Shown here: positions 45,596 through 55,869 of the stretch, piece by piece
Layout of the letters: the number at the start of each line of letters is the position of its first letter
Position numbering within the stretch: position 1 is the first letter of the stretch
Origin: Kordiimonas sp.
GTDB taxonomy: Bacteria; Pseudomonadota; Alphaproteobacteria; Sphingomonadales; Emcibacteraceae
NCBI GenBank assembly: GCA_002700365.1
Contig: PADB01000012.1
Location: 558,001-622,000, forward strand
Direction: 5' to 3'
DNA: 64,000 nucleotides
The notes under the pieces: model-generated
Databases searched by the model: none
The model's input: the letters and a program-made list of their open reading frames with translations, nothing else
Told to the model about the DNA's origin: nothing
Translations under genes and position numbers: made by a program

Positions 45596-48421
45596 TTATT
45601 TTTTGATTTTCTTCAGCAATTCCATGGCGTCTTTATCACCATTAAAGCTAATGCCCTGAGACAAAATCGCCTCCAGCTCGCTTTGTGCCGCTCTATCATT
45701 GCCATTCTCATGTAATGCTACAGCCAAGTGATAACGAATTTCCGGATTGCTGCCAGCCAGTGCGGCGGCCTTCTGTAAAATTTTCAGTGCCGCGTCCACT
45801 TGGCCATCTTGAAGAAGTAACCAGCCATATGTATCCATGATAGCAGGATTTTCTTTTGCCAGCCCATATGCGGCTTGTGCCGTTGATAAAGCTTTTGCAT
45901 TGCCAACTTGCGAATAAATCCACGCCAGATTATTCAGTGCCAGCGCGTCTTGCTCATTGGCTGATACAATTTTCTCATAGGCATCTGCCGCATACTCATA
46001 CTTACCCATTTGCAAATAGATAGACGCAATGGAATGACGGGCCATCAAATCTTCAGGGTGCTTATCCAACCAGGCAAAAAGTGTTTTTTCTGCTGTATTG
46101 ATATCACCTGTTGCCTGCTGGGTGCGGGCCAATTCAATAATAAACTGCGTGCCTGTCGCACCGCGCTTCTGCCCATCAAGATATGCAGACAATGCCGCCG
46201 CATTATTATTTTCAGCCGCATGAACGCGGCCACGCAGAACTGGCCCAGCAGGACTATTCGGGTTTAAGGCTTCGGCCTGTTTTGCATATTCTAATGCTTT
46301 TGCATATTGTTTTTGTGATACCTCCAGCCGGCTGAGGTCAGCAAGCATTTCAATTTGCAATGATTTATTATCGGCCTCATTTGCCAGCGCAAACGCCTTG
46401 GACAAAGACTTCCTTGCCCCTGCGATATCTTCACTGGCCCACTGCGCCCGCCCTAATAATTGGTATGCCCCCGGGTTATCAGCCAGAATGACCGAAAGCT
46501 GCTGAAAATTAACAACAGCACCTTTATTATCGCCCATCAGCATATTGATTTTACCAAGGGCCTCGTATCCTGCCGCCTGATCTGAAAAATCCTGCGTCAA
46601 TTGTTGCGCCACCCCTTTGGCCTTTTCATTTTCCTGAAGGCCCAAATAGGTTTCCGACAACTTAATACGCGTATCAATGCGGCTTGGGTCCGCAGATATG
46701 GCCCGCTCTAAATAAGAAACACTTTCGTCTAGCTTTTCCTGTTTGTGCAACAAATTGACCATGCCCATTAAGGCCATAACGTTTTCTTTATCCTGTGAAA
46801 GGATATTTTCATAACGTCCGCGCGCCGCGTCTACTTTACCTTCACGCAAATCAACTTGTGCCAAATTCATCATCGCTGAATAAAAGTCAGCCTTGACATC
46901 TAGTGCAGCGGAAAACGCCTGTCGCGCGCCCACCAGATCTTCTTTGCCGATCAATGCTGCACCCTTAAGGTTGTAGCCAATAGGGTTGTCCTTATTTTGC
47001 TCAATAAGGCGGCTAGCCTGCATCAGGGCTTCGTCAAATTTCTGTTCTCGTAAGGCAATTAGTGACAACAGGACACCGGCCTGTTGTGCATCGGGGCTAT
47101 CCCCTACAACACCTTCCAGTTCGGATGTGGCTCCCGCCGTATCACCCTTGGCTAATTTACTAATTGCTAATTGGGTTTTTAACGTATCAACGCTCGGTTC
47201 CATTTCAACGGCACGGGCATAATATTCACTGCCCTTATTATAATCACCCAATTGCATATGGGCACTACCCATTAGCGCAAAAATCTTACCATCATCAAGG
47301 CCTGCCTTGACCAATGGTGTCATGGCGTCGATTGCCTGTCGTGGTTCGCCCTGCCGCAATAGTGCAGCTCCCAGAACCCGACGTGCCGCAACATGGCCGG
47401 GCATAATGTCCACCAGACGCGACAGGAAATAGACCGATTGAGCATAATTTTCCTGTGCATAATTGATAACCCCTTTAAGCAACAAAGCTGGCACAAAATT
47501 GTCCAGAGCGGGGCCTGCCTTATCCAGGAGATTAATGGCTTGGGCATTATTATTGTTACGGGTTTCGATAACTGCGGAAAAATATAATGCTAATGGATGT
47601 TTAGGAACTCGCGCATAGATCTTTTCCAGTGCTGCCCGGGCTTCATCATCACGCTGTAGTTCTACCAGTGACGCGGCATATTCCAACAATGCCGTCAGGT
47701 TCTCCGGTTCCTGCTCTAGGGCCGCCTCGAAATAAGATACAGACCCTTTTACATCGCCGTTTGCACGTACCTGTTCGCCCTTGACAATCAAGGCACCAAC
47801 ATTCGCAGGGGCAATCGCCAAAGCCTCCCCAACTTTTTGTTCTGCCAGCTCCATCTCCCCTTTAGAGAGATAAATACGTGCCAGCCCTACCTTAATTTGT
47901 GGGTCTTCGGGGCGCAGTACCTCCCCGGCCAGGTAATTTTCCATTGCCGCAGCATCATCACCTTGCCCTTTAAAAGCGTCCCCCACAATCAAATGGGCTT
48001 CGGCCTTATCATCCCCACGGACTTTATCCAGCAATGACATTTTCTGGATATCTGTAAACTTGCTTTGTAAAAGATATGCTTTACCTAATCGCACCAGTAG
48101 GTCAGCATCAGCAACACCCAATTTACGGGCATACTCAAATTCTTTTTCCGCGGACGCCCCATTACCCACTTTCAAATAGGCATCGCCGAGAAGCAGGCGG
48201 GCTTCCTTTAATGATGGATCCGCCTTCAGCGCATTTTTAAGCTCAATGATAGCGGCTTGTAGTTTTCCGTCATCGTAATAATTCTGCGCTTCGACTAGCA
48301 GATCATTACCTTTTCCATCCCCTAATCCCGCATGTGCCTCTGGGACAATCGCCATCACAGACAAAGACAGGATACTCGCAGATACAAGCATTTTAAGCTT
48401 TGTATTTTCAATTCCGAACAT
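45596..48421 (-). CDS. prsT: PEP-CTERM-system TPR protein PrsT, periplasmic form
   Basis: 941 residues. A Sec signal (MLVSASILSLSVMAIVPEAHA) ends with AHA before Gly, with no lipobox. The rest is some 20 TPR-type helix pairs, such as DGKLQAAIIELKNALKADPS and AQNYYDDGKL at the start. The ELKNAL-ADPSLKEARLLLGDAYL opening (seen in parts) is diagnostic for the PrsT family (TIGR02917) of exosortase loci. It probably acts as a periplasmic scaffold for export or sorting. It lies 42 bases after prsR and is the last gene of prsK-prsR-prsT. Confidence 0.93.
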   Translation of the reverse strand: MFGIENTKLKMLVSASILSLSVMAIVPEAHAGLGDGKGNDLLVEAQNYYDDGKLQAAIIELKNALKADPSLKEARLLLGDAYLKVGNGASAEKEFEYARKLGVADADLLVRLGKAYLLQSKFTDIQKMSLLDKVRGDDKAEAHLIVGDAFKGQGDDAAAMENYLAGEVLRPEDPQIKVGLARIYLSKGEMELAEQKVGEALAIAPANVGALIVKGEQVRANGDVKGSVSYFEAALEQEPENLTALLEYAASLVELQRDDEARAALEKIYARVPKHPLALYFSAVIETRNNNNAQAINLLDKAGPALDNFVPALLLKGVINYAQENYAQSVYFLSRLVDIMPGHVAARRVLGAALLRQGEPRQAIDAMTPLVKAGLDDGKIFALMGSAHMQLGDYNKGSEYYARAVEMEPSVDTLKTQLAISKLAKGDTAGATSELEGVVGDSPDAQQAGVLLSLIALREQKFDEALMQASRLIEQNKDNPIGYNLKGAALIGKEDLVGARQAFSAALDVKADFYSAMMNLAQVDLREGKVDAARGRYENILSQDKENVMALMGMVNLLHKQEKLDESVSYLERAISADPSRIDTRIKLSETYLGLQENEKAKGVAQQLTQDFSDQAAGYEALGKINMLMGDNKGAVVNFQQLSVILADNPGAYQLLGRAQWASEDIAGARKSLSKAFALANEADNKSLQIEMLADLSRLEVSQKQYAKALEYAKQAEALNPNSPAGPVLRGRVHAAENNNAAALSAYLDGQKRGATGTQFIIELARTQQATGDINTAEKTLFAWLDKHPEDLMARHSIASIYLQMGKYEYAADAYEKIVSANEQDALALNNLAWIYSQVGNAKALSTAQAAYGLAKENPAIMDTYGWLLLQDGQVDAALKILQKAAALAGSNPEIRYHLAVALHENGNDRAAQSELEAILSQGISFNGDKDAMELLKKIKK

Positions 48422-48463
48422 TGGATGCCCCCTTCAGGTTTTTATGCACTGATCTTCGTGTTT

Positions 48464-49816
48464 CTACAGTGTAATATCATATTGTTTCAGTAATCCGTAA
48501 AAAGTCGGACGACTTACGCCTAATAATTTGGCCGCTTGACTGATATTACCATCGGCCGTTGCAATTGCCCGCTTCAAAGCGCGTTTATCCGCCTGTTCGC
48601 GCACTTGCTTCAAATTTAATACTTCCGGTTCAATATCACCGGTATCCATATCCAAATCTTCGGCCGAAATTCTTTTACCGTCACACATAATAACAGCACG
48701 CTTTACCCGGTTTTCCAACTCCCGGACATTACCCGGCCAACTATGCGCCGACATGGCCGCCAATGCATCTTGTGAAAATCCCCGAATATTACGTTTATGT
48801 TCGGCATTAAACTTGTTCATAAAATGATGCGCCAGCAATGCCGGATCGCCGTCCCGTTCCCCCAGAGAGGGTATATTAATCGCAATTTCACTTAAACGGT
48901 AGTACAAGTCTTCGCGGAACCCACCATCAGCAATAAGCTGTTCAAGGTTCTGGTGCGTGGCACACACAATACGCACATCCACAGCAATTTCCTTACGCCC
49001 ACCGATACGTTCAATCACCCGTTCCTGCAAGAAGCGCAGCAACTTTACCTGTAAAGGAAACGGCAAGTCGCCAATTTCATCAAGGAACAAGGTGCCCCCT
49101 TGTGCCATTTCAATCTTACCTGGTGTCGTCTTAACCGCCCCTGTAAAGGCGCCCTTCTCATAACCAAACAATTCACTTTCCAGCAAATTTTCTGGAATAG
49201 CCGCGCAATTAATGGCAATGAATGCCTCTTTTTTACGTGGACTGTTATCATGAACCGCCCGGGCCAATAATTCTTTACCCGTACCGCTGGCCCCTAATAA
49301 CAATACACTCACATCAGCAGGCGCGACCCGTTCAATCATCTGACAGACTTTTAACATGGCTGTGCTACCGGTCACCAAACCGCCAAGCGTTTTGCCACTA
49401 CCGTTTTCTAAAAGGCGTCTATTTTCGGCCTCTAATTCATAAAGATTAAATGCCCTGCTAACAATTAATCCCAACGTATCCGGATCTACAGGCTTCTGAT
49501 AAAAGTCATAGGCTCCCATGGAAATAGCCTTTAAGGCACTCTCCCGTGCTCCATGACCGGATGCCACAATAACTTTAGTTTGCGGCGCCAATTTTAAAAT
49601 TTCATCTAATGTCGCAAAACCTTCAGACGTACCGTCCGGGTCCGGTGGCAATCCTAAATCCAAAGTCACGACCTTGGGTGTTTCCGCCCGAAGCATTTCA
49701 ATGGCCTCTTTACGGCTTCCCGCAATCAGAACCTCATAATCTTCGAAATTCCATTTATACTGCCGCTGAAGTCCAGGGTCGTCTTCAACAACCAGTAGCT
49801 TTTCTACATTGCTCAT
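48464..49816 (-). CDS. prsR: Sigma-54-dependent response regulator PrsR
   Basis: 450 residues: receiver domain (LLVVEDDPGLQRQYKW, phospho-acceptor in VVTLDLGLPPDPDG), AAA+ domain with Walker A GASGTGKE, the sigma-54-contacting loop GAFTGA and Walker B GGTLFLDEIGDL, then a Fis-type helix-turn-helix (NISQAAKLLGVSRPTFYGLL). The unusual long loop DPDGTSEGFATLDEIL in the receiver is typical of PrsR (TIGR02915). It should activate sigma-54 promoters such as the one before the PEP-CTERM gene at 56318. Ten bases separate it from prsK. Confidence 0.95.
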   Translation of the reverse strand: MSNVEKLLVVEDDPGLQRQYKWNFEDYEVLIAGSRKEAIEMLRAETPKVVTLDLGLPPDPDGTSEGFATLDEILKLAPQTKVIVASGHGARESALKAISMGAYDFYQKPVDPDTLGLIVSRAFNLYELEAENRRLLENGSGKTLGGLVTGSTAMLKVCQMIERVAPADVSVLLLGASGTGKELLARAVHDNSPRKKEAFIAINCAAIPENLLESELFGYEKGAFTGAVKTTPGKIEMAQGGTLFLDEIGDLPFPLQVKLLRFLQERVIERIGGRKEIAVDVRIVCATHQNLEQLIADGGFREDLYYRLSEIAINIPSLGERDGDPALLAHHFMNKFNAEHKRNIRGFSQDALAAMSAHSWPGNVRELENRVKRAVIMCDGKRISAEDLDMDTGDIEPEVLNLKQVREQADKRALKRAIATADGNISQAAKLLGVSRPTFYGLLKQYDITL

Positions 49817-49825
49817 TTTCTTATG

Positions 49826-51922
49826 CTACCTGACTGCTTTCTGCGTTATATTTTGCGGCGCGGCGTGATGCGATAGAAATATCGTGATCGCAGTCCCCTC
49901 GCCTTCTTTACTTTTTACATCCATACGTCCCCCCATTTTACGTATCATTTCCCGGCTCTCATAAGCCCCGATCCCATATCCCCCCGCTTTGGTCGAACGG
50001 AAGGGGCGATAGAGTTCGTTGCGGATAAAATCAGCACTCATTCCTTCACCATCATCACGAACTCTGATAATGGCAAATCCATCCTCTTCTTTAAGGCGGA
50101 CTTCAACCCGGCCAATGTCTTCTTCCGTTGCATCAATGGCATTTTGGACAATATGCATAATGACCGTTTGTAATTGTTCCTGATCTATATCCAATTCCAG
50201 CTTCTCAACATCACATCGAAAAGTTAATTTCCGGTTTGCAGTCTGTCTTTCTGCAACCATTTTTTTCAACAAAGGAACCAGATCGACTTGTTCGGCATTC
50301 TTCGTGGCGGCCACTTTTTCCGCTGGTTCTTTTACAACACTCAGCCGTGCGAGAAGATTATTCATCTTATCCACAGCCTCGCTCACGGTAATAACCATAT
50401 CTTTTTGAAAATCCGGATTAGACGCATGCTTTTCGGCATTACGCACTAATAAGGATAATTGACTGGCTAAATTCTTAATATCGTGCATCACAAAGGCAAA
50501 TTTCTGATTGAACGCTTCAAATTCACGGGCATCCGCCAATGCCTGTTCTGCACTTTGTTCAGCCAGATAACTGGCGACCTGCCGACCAACCGTTTTCAAT
50601 AAGTCTAGCGTTTCCCAATCCAGGTTTTTTGCAGCACGCGGCGTTTGAATAACCATAAATCCGATCATGCGCCCATGATGGATCAGAGGTAACAGCAACC
50701 ATGCCTGCGGATCTTCTTTCAACCAGTTCGGAACATCCACTCCCTTTTCACGTTCGTCACCCGTTCGGTCTTCACGCAGGTCTACAATCCATTCTTCCTG
50801 TTCCAGAAGGCGCGCAAACGCCCCGTCTGTTGCCAATTCACCGGAGGGAATGTTGTTGTAATTCCAATGCGCCACATGACTATAAAGATCAGGTTGTTCA
50901 CGCAACCATAAGGCACCACCGGGACTATCCAAAATATCTGCCACCGCCTGGATAACTCGGACCCGAAGCTCCAGATGCTTTTCACTGGTCGACACCGTAT
51001 TAATAAAGCGCAGCCATTCTTCACGATAATCGAAATGGTAATGGAAGAAATGTTTTAAAATCTTAACCCTGAGCCAAGCGCGCATTTGCCCGGACGACAG
51101 CAACACGACGAATAGCAATAAAGCAGAGAAAATAAAGGTTCCCTGTAATAAAGGTCCCCAACGCCCGCCAAAATATTGCAAGTAGTAACCTGCCGCCGCC
51201 ATCCCAATCAGGTAGGCCCCGCTGGCAATAAGTGAAATACTGTGAAAAATTACCCGACGGGAGACAAAAACCTGCAACGACCAGCTAGGGTTTCGGCTGG
51301 CCGAAATCGCAATCAAGGGCACCACCAGCACATTGGCAATGGCGCGCGCCTCGTACAGGCGTGAGGCATAACCGCCGAATAACACAGTATCCGCATAAAA
51401 AATAAAATCGAAAATATAAACAGCCCCAAGGCCTAGACAAAAGAGGCGAATACCCCAACGATTTTCCGGGTCTGTATTACGGTATAGGTTCTCCACAAGC
51501 AGCAGAACCGTTACAATCATCACCAGCTTGCTTAGAAAAACCGGATCGTCACCCATCCAGTTGTAGAACAGGCCTATTTCGTCCAAAGCATAGATTAAGT
51601 CCATGCCCAACATGGCCCCAACCATTAATCCAAAGAGGATATAGGCCCGCACCATGGTTCGCTCATTGCCCCGGCCTTGCCAGATTTGTACTAACACCAC
51701 CAAAAGAAATAAAACCCAACCGGCACTGCGTATGGTTTCAAACAAAGGTAAGAAGGGTTGAAGTTCAGGAAAACTGTCGCTGGCTAGGACATGTGATATA
51801 GCCCAGAGTAAACTGGTCGACGCTGCAATGATAAGCCAGCTTCCCGGTCCCTTATCTGTACGCCAGACAAAAAGCAACAGGATCAAGGCTACAAATGCCC
51901 CCGCCGCAACGCCATATGTCAC
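49826..51922 (-). CDS. prsK: PEP-CTERM-system histidine kinase PrsK
   Basis: 698 residues. About eight to nine membrane helices fill the first 280 residues, with no large periplasmic sensor. A GAF domain (about 300-460) and the kinase core follow: phospho-His in FVMHDIKNLASQLSLL, N-box QNAIDATEEDIG, DDGEGM and the G2 box TKAGGYGIGAYESREMI. This matches PrsK (TIGR02916). It should phosphorylate PrsR. GTG start; first gene of prsK-prsR-prsT, 53 bases after the sugar transferase. Confidence 0.94.
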   Translation of the reverse strand: MTYGVAAGAFVALILLLFVWRTDKGPGSWLIIAASTSLLWAISHVLASDSFPELQPFLPLFETIRSAGWVLFLLVVLVQIWQGRGNERTMVRAYILFGLMVGAMLGMDLIYALDEIGLFYNWMGDDPVFLSKLVMIVTVLLLVENLYRNTDPENRWGIRLFCLGLGAVYIFDFIFYADTVLFGGYASRLYEARAIANVLVVPLIAISASRNPSWSLQVFVSRRVIFHSISLIASGAYLIGMAAAGYYLQYFGGRWGPLLQGTFIFSALLLFVVLLSSGQMRAWLRVKILKHFFHYHFDYREEWLRFINTVSTSEKHLELRVRVIQAVADILDSPGGALWLREQPDLYSHVAHWNYNNIPSGELATDGAFARLLEQEEWIVDLREDRTGDEREKGVDVPNWLKEDPQAWLLLPLIHHGRMIGFMVIQTPRAAKNLDWETLDLLKTVGRQVASYLAEQSAEQALADAREFEAFNQKFAFVMHDIKNLASQLSLLVRNAEKHASNPDFQKDMVITVSEAVDKMNNLLARLSVVKEPAEKVAATKNAEQVDLVPLLKKMVAERQTANRKLTFRCDVEKLELDIDQEQLQTVIMHIVQNAIDATEEDIGRVEVRLKEEDGFAIIRVRDDGEGMSADFIRNELYRPFRSTKAGGYGIGAYESREMIRKMGGRMDVKSKEGEGTAITIFLSHHAAPQNITQKAVR

Positions 51923-51975
51923 TATACTGATATTAGTAATATCCTACCTCCGGCCACTTTGATAATTGCAAAGTA

Positions 51976-53364
51976 TTAACGAACACCATCGGGCCATAAC
52001 ACTACACGTACCGTCTGAATCAGGATAAGAAAATCCAGAAACAGAGAATAGTTTTTAATATAATAGAGATCATATTCCAGTTTGCGCCGGGAATCTTCTG
52101 TTGAGGCTCCATAGGGGTAATTAATTTGTGCCCACCCGGTAATACCCGGCTTTACCCGATGACGTTCGCTGTAATAGGGAATTTCCTGATCTAATTGCTC
52201 TACGAAAAACGGTCTTTCGGGGCGCGGCCCCACAAAACTCATATCACCGCGCAACACATTGACAATCTGTGGAATTTCATCAATTCGTGTCGTCCGGATA
52301 ATCCGGCCAATAGTCGTAACGCGATCATCGTTCTTTTTTGCCCATTGCGGCTTCCCTGCGGCTTCCGCATCCGTGCGCATGCTGCGGAATTTCATCACCT
52401 CAAACGGTTCTCCGTTTAGCCCAACGCGCTCCTGACGGTAGAACATAGGCCCCTTACTGGTGGCGACAATAAGCAATCCCGTCACAATAAGAATGGGCAA
52501 CGTTAAAAATAACAACAGCAGGCTGACAGAAACATCAAACAACCGCTTCATATAAAGTTCGTATTCCTTACCGCCACCAAAACCATCTGAAAAAATCAAC
52601 CAGCTCGGGTTGACAGATGCAAGGTTAACAGCCCCCGTCTGTTGTTCAATAAATGACGGGCCATCAGCCACCGCACAACCATTCATGCGACAATCCAGCA
52701 GGTCATCTACTGGCAACGTGCCGCGCCGTTCTTCAATGGCGATAACAATTTCCTCAGCGGCCTTATCTTCAAGAAATTTCGACAATGACGGTAATGCCTT
52801 ATAATCTATGGCATCGTCTATGGCCTGTTCATTATCCGCCATGCGTAAAAAACCGACGAATGTCACAGCCGCTTTTTCGTCATTCGCCAATTCACGGACC
52901 TTTGCTGCCCGCGTTCCCGCCCCCAGCACGACAACACGTTTATTAAACCGCTTCAGATTGACAACTTTAGAGAACGTATAACGGCTCAACAGAATGAAAA
53001 GAATTGAAAAGGATAAGGAGAGGATAATCACACTGCGCCAGATATCCACGTCAGGGATCAGGTAAAACACCACGGCCATGCCGACCACCGCAATAACAAG
53101 ACTTGCGACAAGACGGATCAATGTCACCCTAAGGTCACGGCATGTCTCAAGCTCATATAACCCTGCGGCCAGCATTGAAACATAAACAATTCCGACAAAA
53201 GACCATATCTCAATCAAATGTTCGCTAAAAACAGGTGTACCGATACCAATCTGGGCAAAACGCAAATGCATCGCGGCCCAAATCGCTGCAATCAGTGCCA
53301 AACATTCAATAAGCCCCAAAACAAAAACAGATTTCGGGATATAATGCTTAAATACCCTAACCAT
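51976..53364 (-). CDS. Exosortase-associated initiating sugar transferase (EpsB-like, TIGR03013)
   Basis: 462 residues. Four N-terminal membrane helices, a CoA-binding-like nucleotide domain (VVVLGAGTRAAKVRELAND), then a fifth helix (LLLLFLTLPILIVTGLLIVA) and the catalytic phosphoglycosyl transferase domain (FYRQERVGLNGEPFEVMKFR, MRTDAE, TRIDEIPQIVNVLRGDMSFV and GPRPERPFFV). It starts the repeat unit by moving a sugar phosphate to undecaprenyl phosphate. Members in this architecture are linked to exosortase loci. It precedes prsK on the same strand. Confidence 0.92.
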   Translation of the reverse strand: MVRVFKHYIPKSVFVLGLIECLALIAAIWAAMHLRFAQIGIGTPVFSEHLIEIWSFVGIVYVSMLAAGLYELETCRDLRVTLIRLVASLVIAVVGMAVVFYLIPDVDIWRSVIILSLSFSILFILLSRYTFSKVVNLKRFNKRVVVLGAGTRAAKVRELANDEKAAVTFVGFLRMADNEQAIDDAIDYKALPSLSKFLEDKAAEEIVIAIEERRGTLPVDDLLDCRMNGCAVADGPSFIEQQTGAVNLASVNPSWLIFSDGFGGGKEYELYMKRLFDVSVSLLLLFLTLPILIVTGLLIVATSKGPMFYRQERVGLNGEPFEVMKFRSMRTDAEAAGKPQWAKKNDDRVTTIGRIIRTTRIDEIPQIVNVLRGDMSFVGPRPERPFFVEQLDQEIPYYSERHRVKPGITGWAQINYPYGASTEDSRRKLEYDLYYIKNYSLFLDFLILIQTVRVVLWPDGVR

Positions 53365-53602
53365 TTTCTAAATGATCTCTTCTTCTCTTACTTTATGCAG
53401 GGCTTTCTGTTCGCGACAACAGCCGTCCTAAGCTTGTCCTAAACCCTTTATAATTGCCAATTATGACGGCTTTACGAATAAATTAATCACCCTATCACAC
53501 CGGATATTCACACCACACAGAGCAACAATCTACTCAGCCAATATGGTTAATTATCGATCACCATACAGAGAAAGTATGAAAAAAGACTTTATTTTCCACA
53601 CC

Positions 53603-54712
53603 TTATCTTAACGTTGTCAAAAAACGGCGTAATAATAATGGCAAAAACGTGAAATCATATATTAACGCTGCAAAAATCATTAGCGAAGACAACACGCCCA
53701 TACTCCAACTGGGCTCAAATCCTGACAATAATAACGCCATAAAGCCGGTTACAAGGACAATAGTCGTCGTCAAAAGCGCGTTACCAACTTTATAGAAGGC
53801 CGATGACATCGCGGCAACGGAATCCCCACCATTCCGTTTTAAAGCCGAAATGTATTTTGTAATGAAATGAATACTATCATCAACAACAATACCAAAGGCA
53901 ATGGCCGCGACAATGGTCACGGCAATCCCCGCTTGTCCAAAGAAAATACCCCACAAACCAAATCCTACCAAAATAGGTAAGACATTGACTGTAAGACTGA
54001 TCAGGCCCACACGCAGGCTTCTAAAACAGACCGTTAACAAAGCCGATACCAACAACAAGGCAACAGTAATTCCCCACAACATAGAATTAATGTTCTGTCG
54101 CGACATATTGGCAAACATAATGGTAATACCTGCCCCTTCTGCCTCCGAGGATGCCATCCCCTGATTGCGCAGCCACGTACTCACACGGCGGTCAAATTCA
54201 CGAATTTCAACAGACGTCATGGCCTTTGTCGTGACGCTAATACGCATTGTTTCTTTATTAACATCCATGCGATTATTCAGGTCCTGTCCCAAAGGCAATG
54301 ACATCTCATATAACAACAAATATTGCGCGGCCAACTCAGCAGATTCCGGTAGCCGATAGAATGCCTGATCCCCGCCATTTAGGTTCTTATTCAGTTTTTT
54401 AAATAAAGGCACCAGACTTGATACATGCGTGACCTCTTCTTGGCTTGATACCCACGTTGTAAAGCCTTCCACTTTTTTCAAAAAATCTGGCTGATAGATC
54501 CCTTCTGGCTCCCCCGCATGCAAGGCATAATCAATAACATCCATCCCCGTCAGATTATCAATGACGAATTCCGCATCACCTCGAAAAGCGTAACGATGGT
54601 CAAAATACGTCACCCAATCGTCATCCAGCTCTATACGCCCCATACCCGCGATCAATACAACCGACAATAATGCTACCCCCCCCCCATTAGTTTCATCCGT
54701 CGGAACAACCAT
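53603..54712 (-). pseudogene. RND-superfamily exporter, C-terminal half (out of frame with the N half)
   Basis: 369 residues from an internal ATG. After the poly-Gly bridge it begins with the seventh helix of an RND transporter (VALLSVVLIAGMGRIELDDD), has a large periplasmic loop and five further helices (WGITVALLLVSALLTVCF, AIAFGIVVDDSIHFITKYIS). The conserved FGIVVDDSIHF is the RND/MMPL channel segment. It overlaps the N half by 40 bases and has no plausible own start or ribosome site. It is read in frame only if the G tract at 54676-54685 has 8 or 11 G instead of 10. See the tract entry. Confidence 0.8.
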
Positions 54713-55869
54713 GGTCCTACGACCGAGAGCATACGCCCACTGGGCAATTCCCTTGGAGTACCCACAGGTAAAGCAAGAATAAACGCCGGCAAGAATAACA
54801 AAGACAGCCAGTAGCTACTGAAAATACCAAACGCCACCAAATTACCCAGATCCCTAAAGGGCGGTGCTTCACTGGCATTCATACTTAAAAAACCGATTAT
54901 TGTCGTAATTGTCGTCAGCGTAATTGGCAGTACATTTTCGCGTAATGCCATCTGCATGGCTGGCCTTTTCTCCAATCCATCTTGACGATATCCCAGAAAA
55001 GACATCAGCAAATGCATACTGTCCGCGACCGCCAGCGTCAGCACAATAGTCGGGGCCGCCGCGGATCCACTTGTTAAAACTATCCCCGCAACACTCCCAA
55101 ATCCCAATGTCATCAAACCCGATAACATTATCACCAGGATAACCCCGACAGCCGCCACAAGATTGCGTAAAAACAGAAAACTAAAAAACGCCATAATCAC
55201 GAGGACTATGGGAAATAAAGTCATAATATCGTCCTGTGACGCGGTTCCAAATGTCGCAGACAGCGCAATATCACCCACATAATAGGCATCAAACGCCGCA
55301 AAAGACTGCTGTACAAGCGCTATAGTATTCCGCGCTTCTTCCATCACTTCAAAAGCTGCATTGGGGTTTTCCGGCGGCAAAACAAACGTAATCTGCAACG
55401 CCGTTACATGCCCCATTTCTGAAACCAATTGTCCCGCCAAGTCATTTTCATTTTCTGCAATTTGACGAACTGTTTCAGCCTGACGCTGTGTAATTGGGAC
55501 AGTTGTCACCAGACTCTCTATAATAATATCGTCGTCTTCTGCGCGAATATGTTGATAATTCGACAGTGAATTCACCCGCGTAACATAAGGGAGCTGCCAC
55601 ATTTTCTCCGTGAGATCATATATCACTGCAAGAAAATCAGGATTGTAGATATCCCCTTCACGTGGGGCCAGGGCAATCATCAGCGTATTGCGCTTTGAAA
55701 ATCGGGCTTCTAATTCCTCTAGCGAAACACGAAACGGATCGTCTTTATCGAAAAACGCCCTTTCGTCCACACTAAATTGAAGCTGCGGAAGCTGTATCAG
55801 GAAAAAAGCGGCCGTAACCACAGTCATGACCAGCCACATCCACCTAAACCGCAAGATTTCTGCCCACAT
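54673..55869 (-). CDS. RND-superfamily exporter, N-terminal half (interrupted)
   Basis: 398 residues: helix 1 (WLVMTVVTAAFFLIQLPQL), a periplasmic loop of about 180 residues, then helices 2-6 (VLVIMAFFSFLFLRNL, LVAAVGVILVIMLSGLMTL, and TLAVADSMHLLMSFLGY for the channel). The protein ends ...FRRMKLMGGG and a TAG directly after the G10 run. An intact member of the family (predicted RND exporters, COG1033) would be about twice as long and continue into the next frame. It lies alone between the EpsB-like gene and the PEP-CTERM gene and might export a lipid or a matrix component; inference. Confidence 0.85.
   Translation of the reverse strand: MWAEILRFRWMWLVMTVVTAAFFLIQLPQLQFSVDERAFFDKDDPFRVSLEELEARFSKRNTLMIALAPREGDIYNPDFLAVIYDLTEKMWQLPYVTRVNSLSNYQHIRAEDDDIIIESLVTTVPITQRQAETVRQIAENENDLAGQLVSEMGHVTALQITFVLPPENPNAAFEVMEEARNTIALVQQSFAAFDAYYVGDIALSATFGTASQDDIMTLFPIVLVIMAFFSFLFLRNLVAAVGVILVIMLSGLMTLGFGSVAGIVLTSGSAAAPTIVLTLAVADSMHLLMSFLGYRQDGLEKRPAMQMALRENVLPITLTTITTIIGFLSMNASEAPPFRDLGNLVAFGIFSSYWLSLLFLPAFILALPVGTPRELPSGRMLSVVGPWLFRRMKLMGGG
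54676..54685 (-). repeat. Homopolymer tract G10 (C10 on the plus strand) inside the RND gene
   Basis: Ten G follow AT on the coding strand. With ten, the reading ATG-GGG-GGG-GGG-TAG stops. With eleven or eight, translation runs on as GTA-GCA into the second half. The tract sits exactly at the junction between the halves. Confidence 0.92.

Noticed and set aside
53603-55869. Two independent transporter genes
   Set aside because: The halves complement each other exactly as helices 1-6 and 7-12 of one RND protein; the second half has no ribosome site or membrane-entry start and overlaps the first at a G10 tract.
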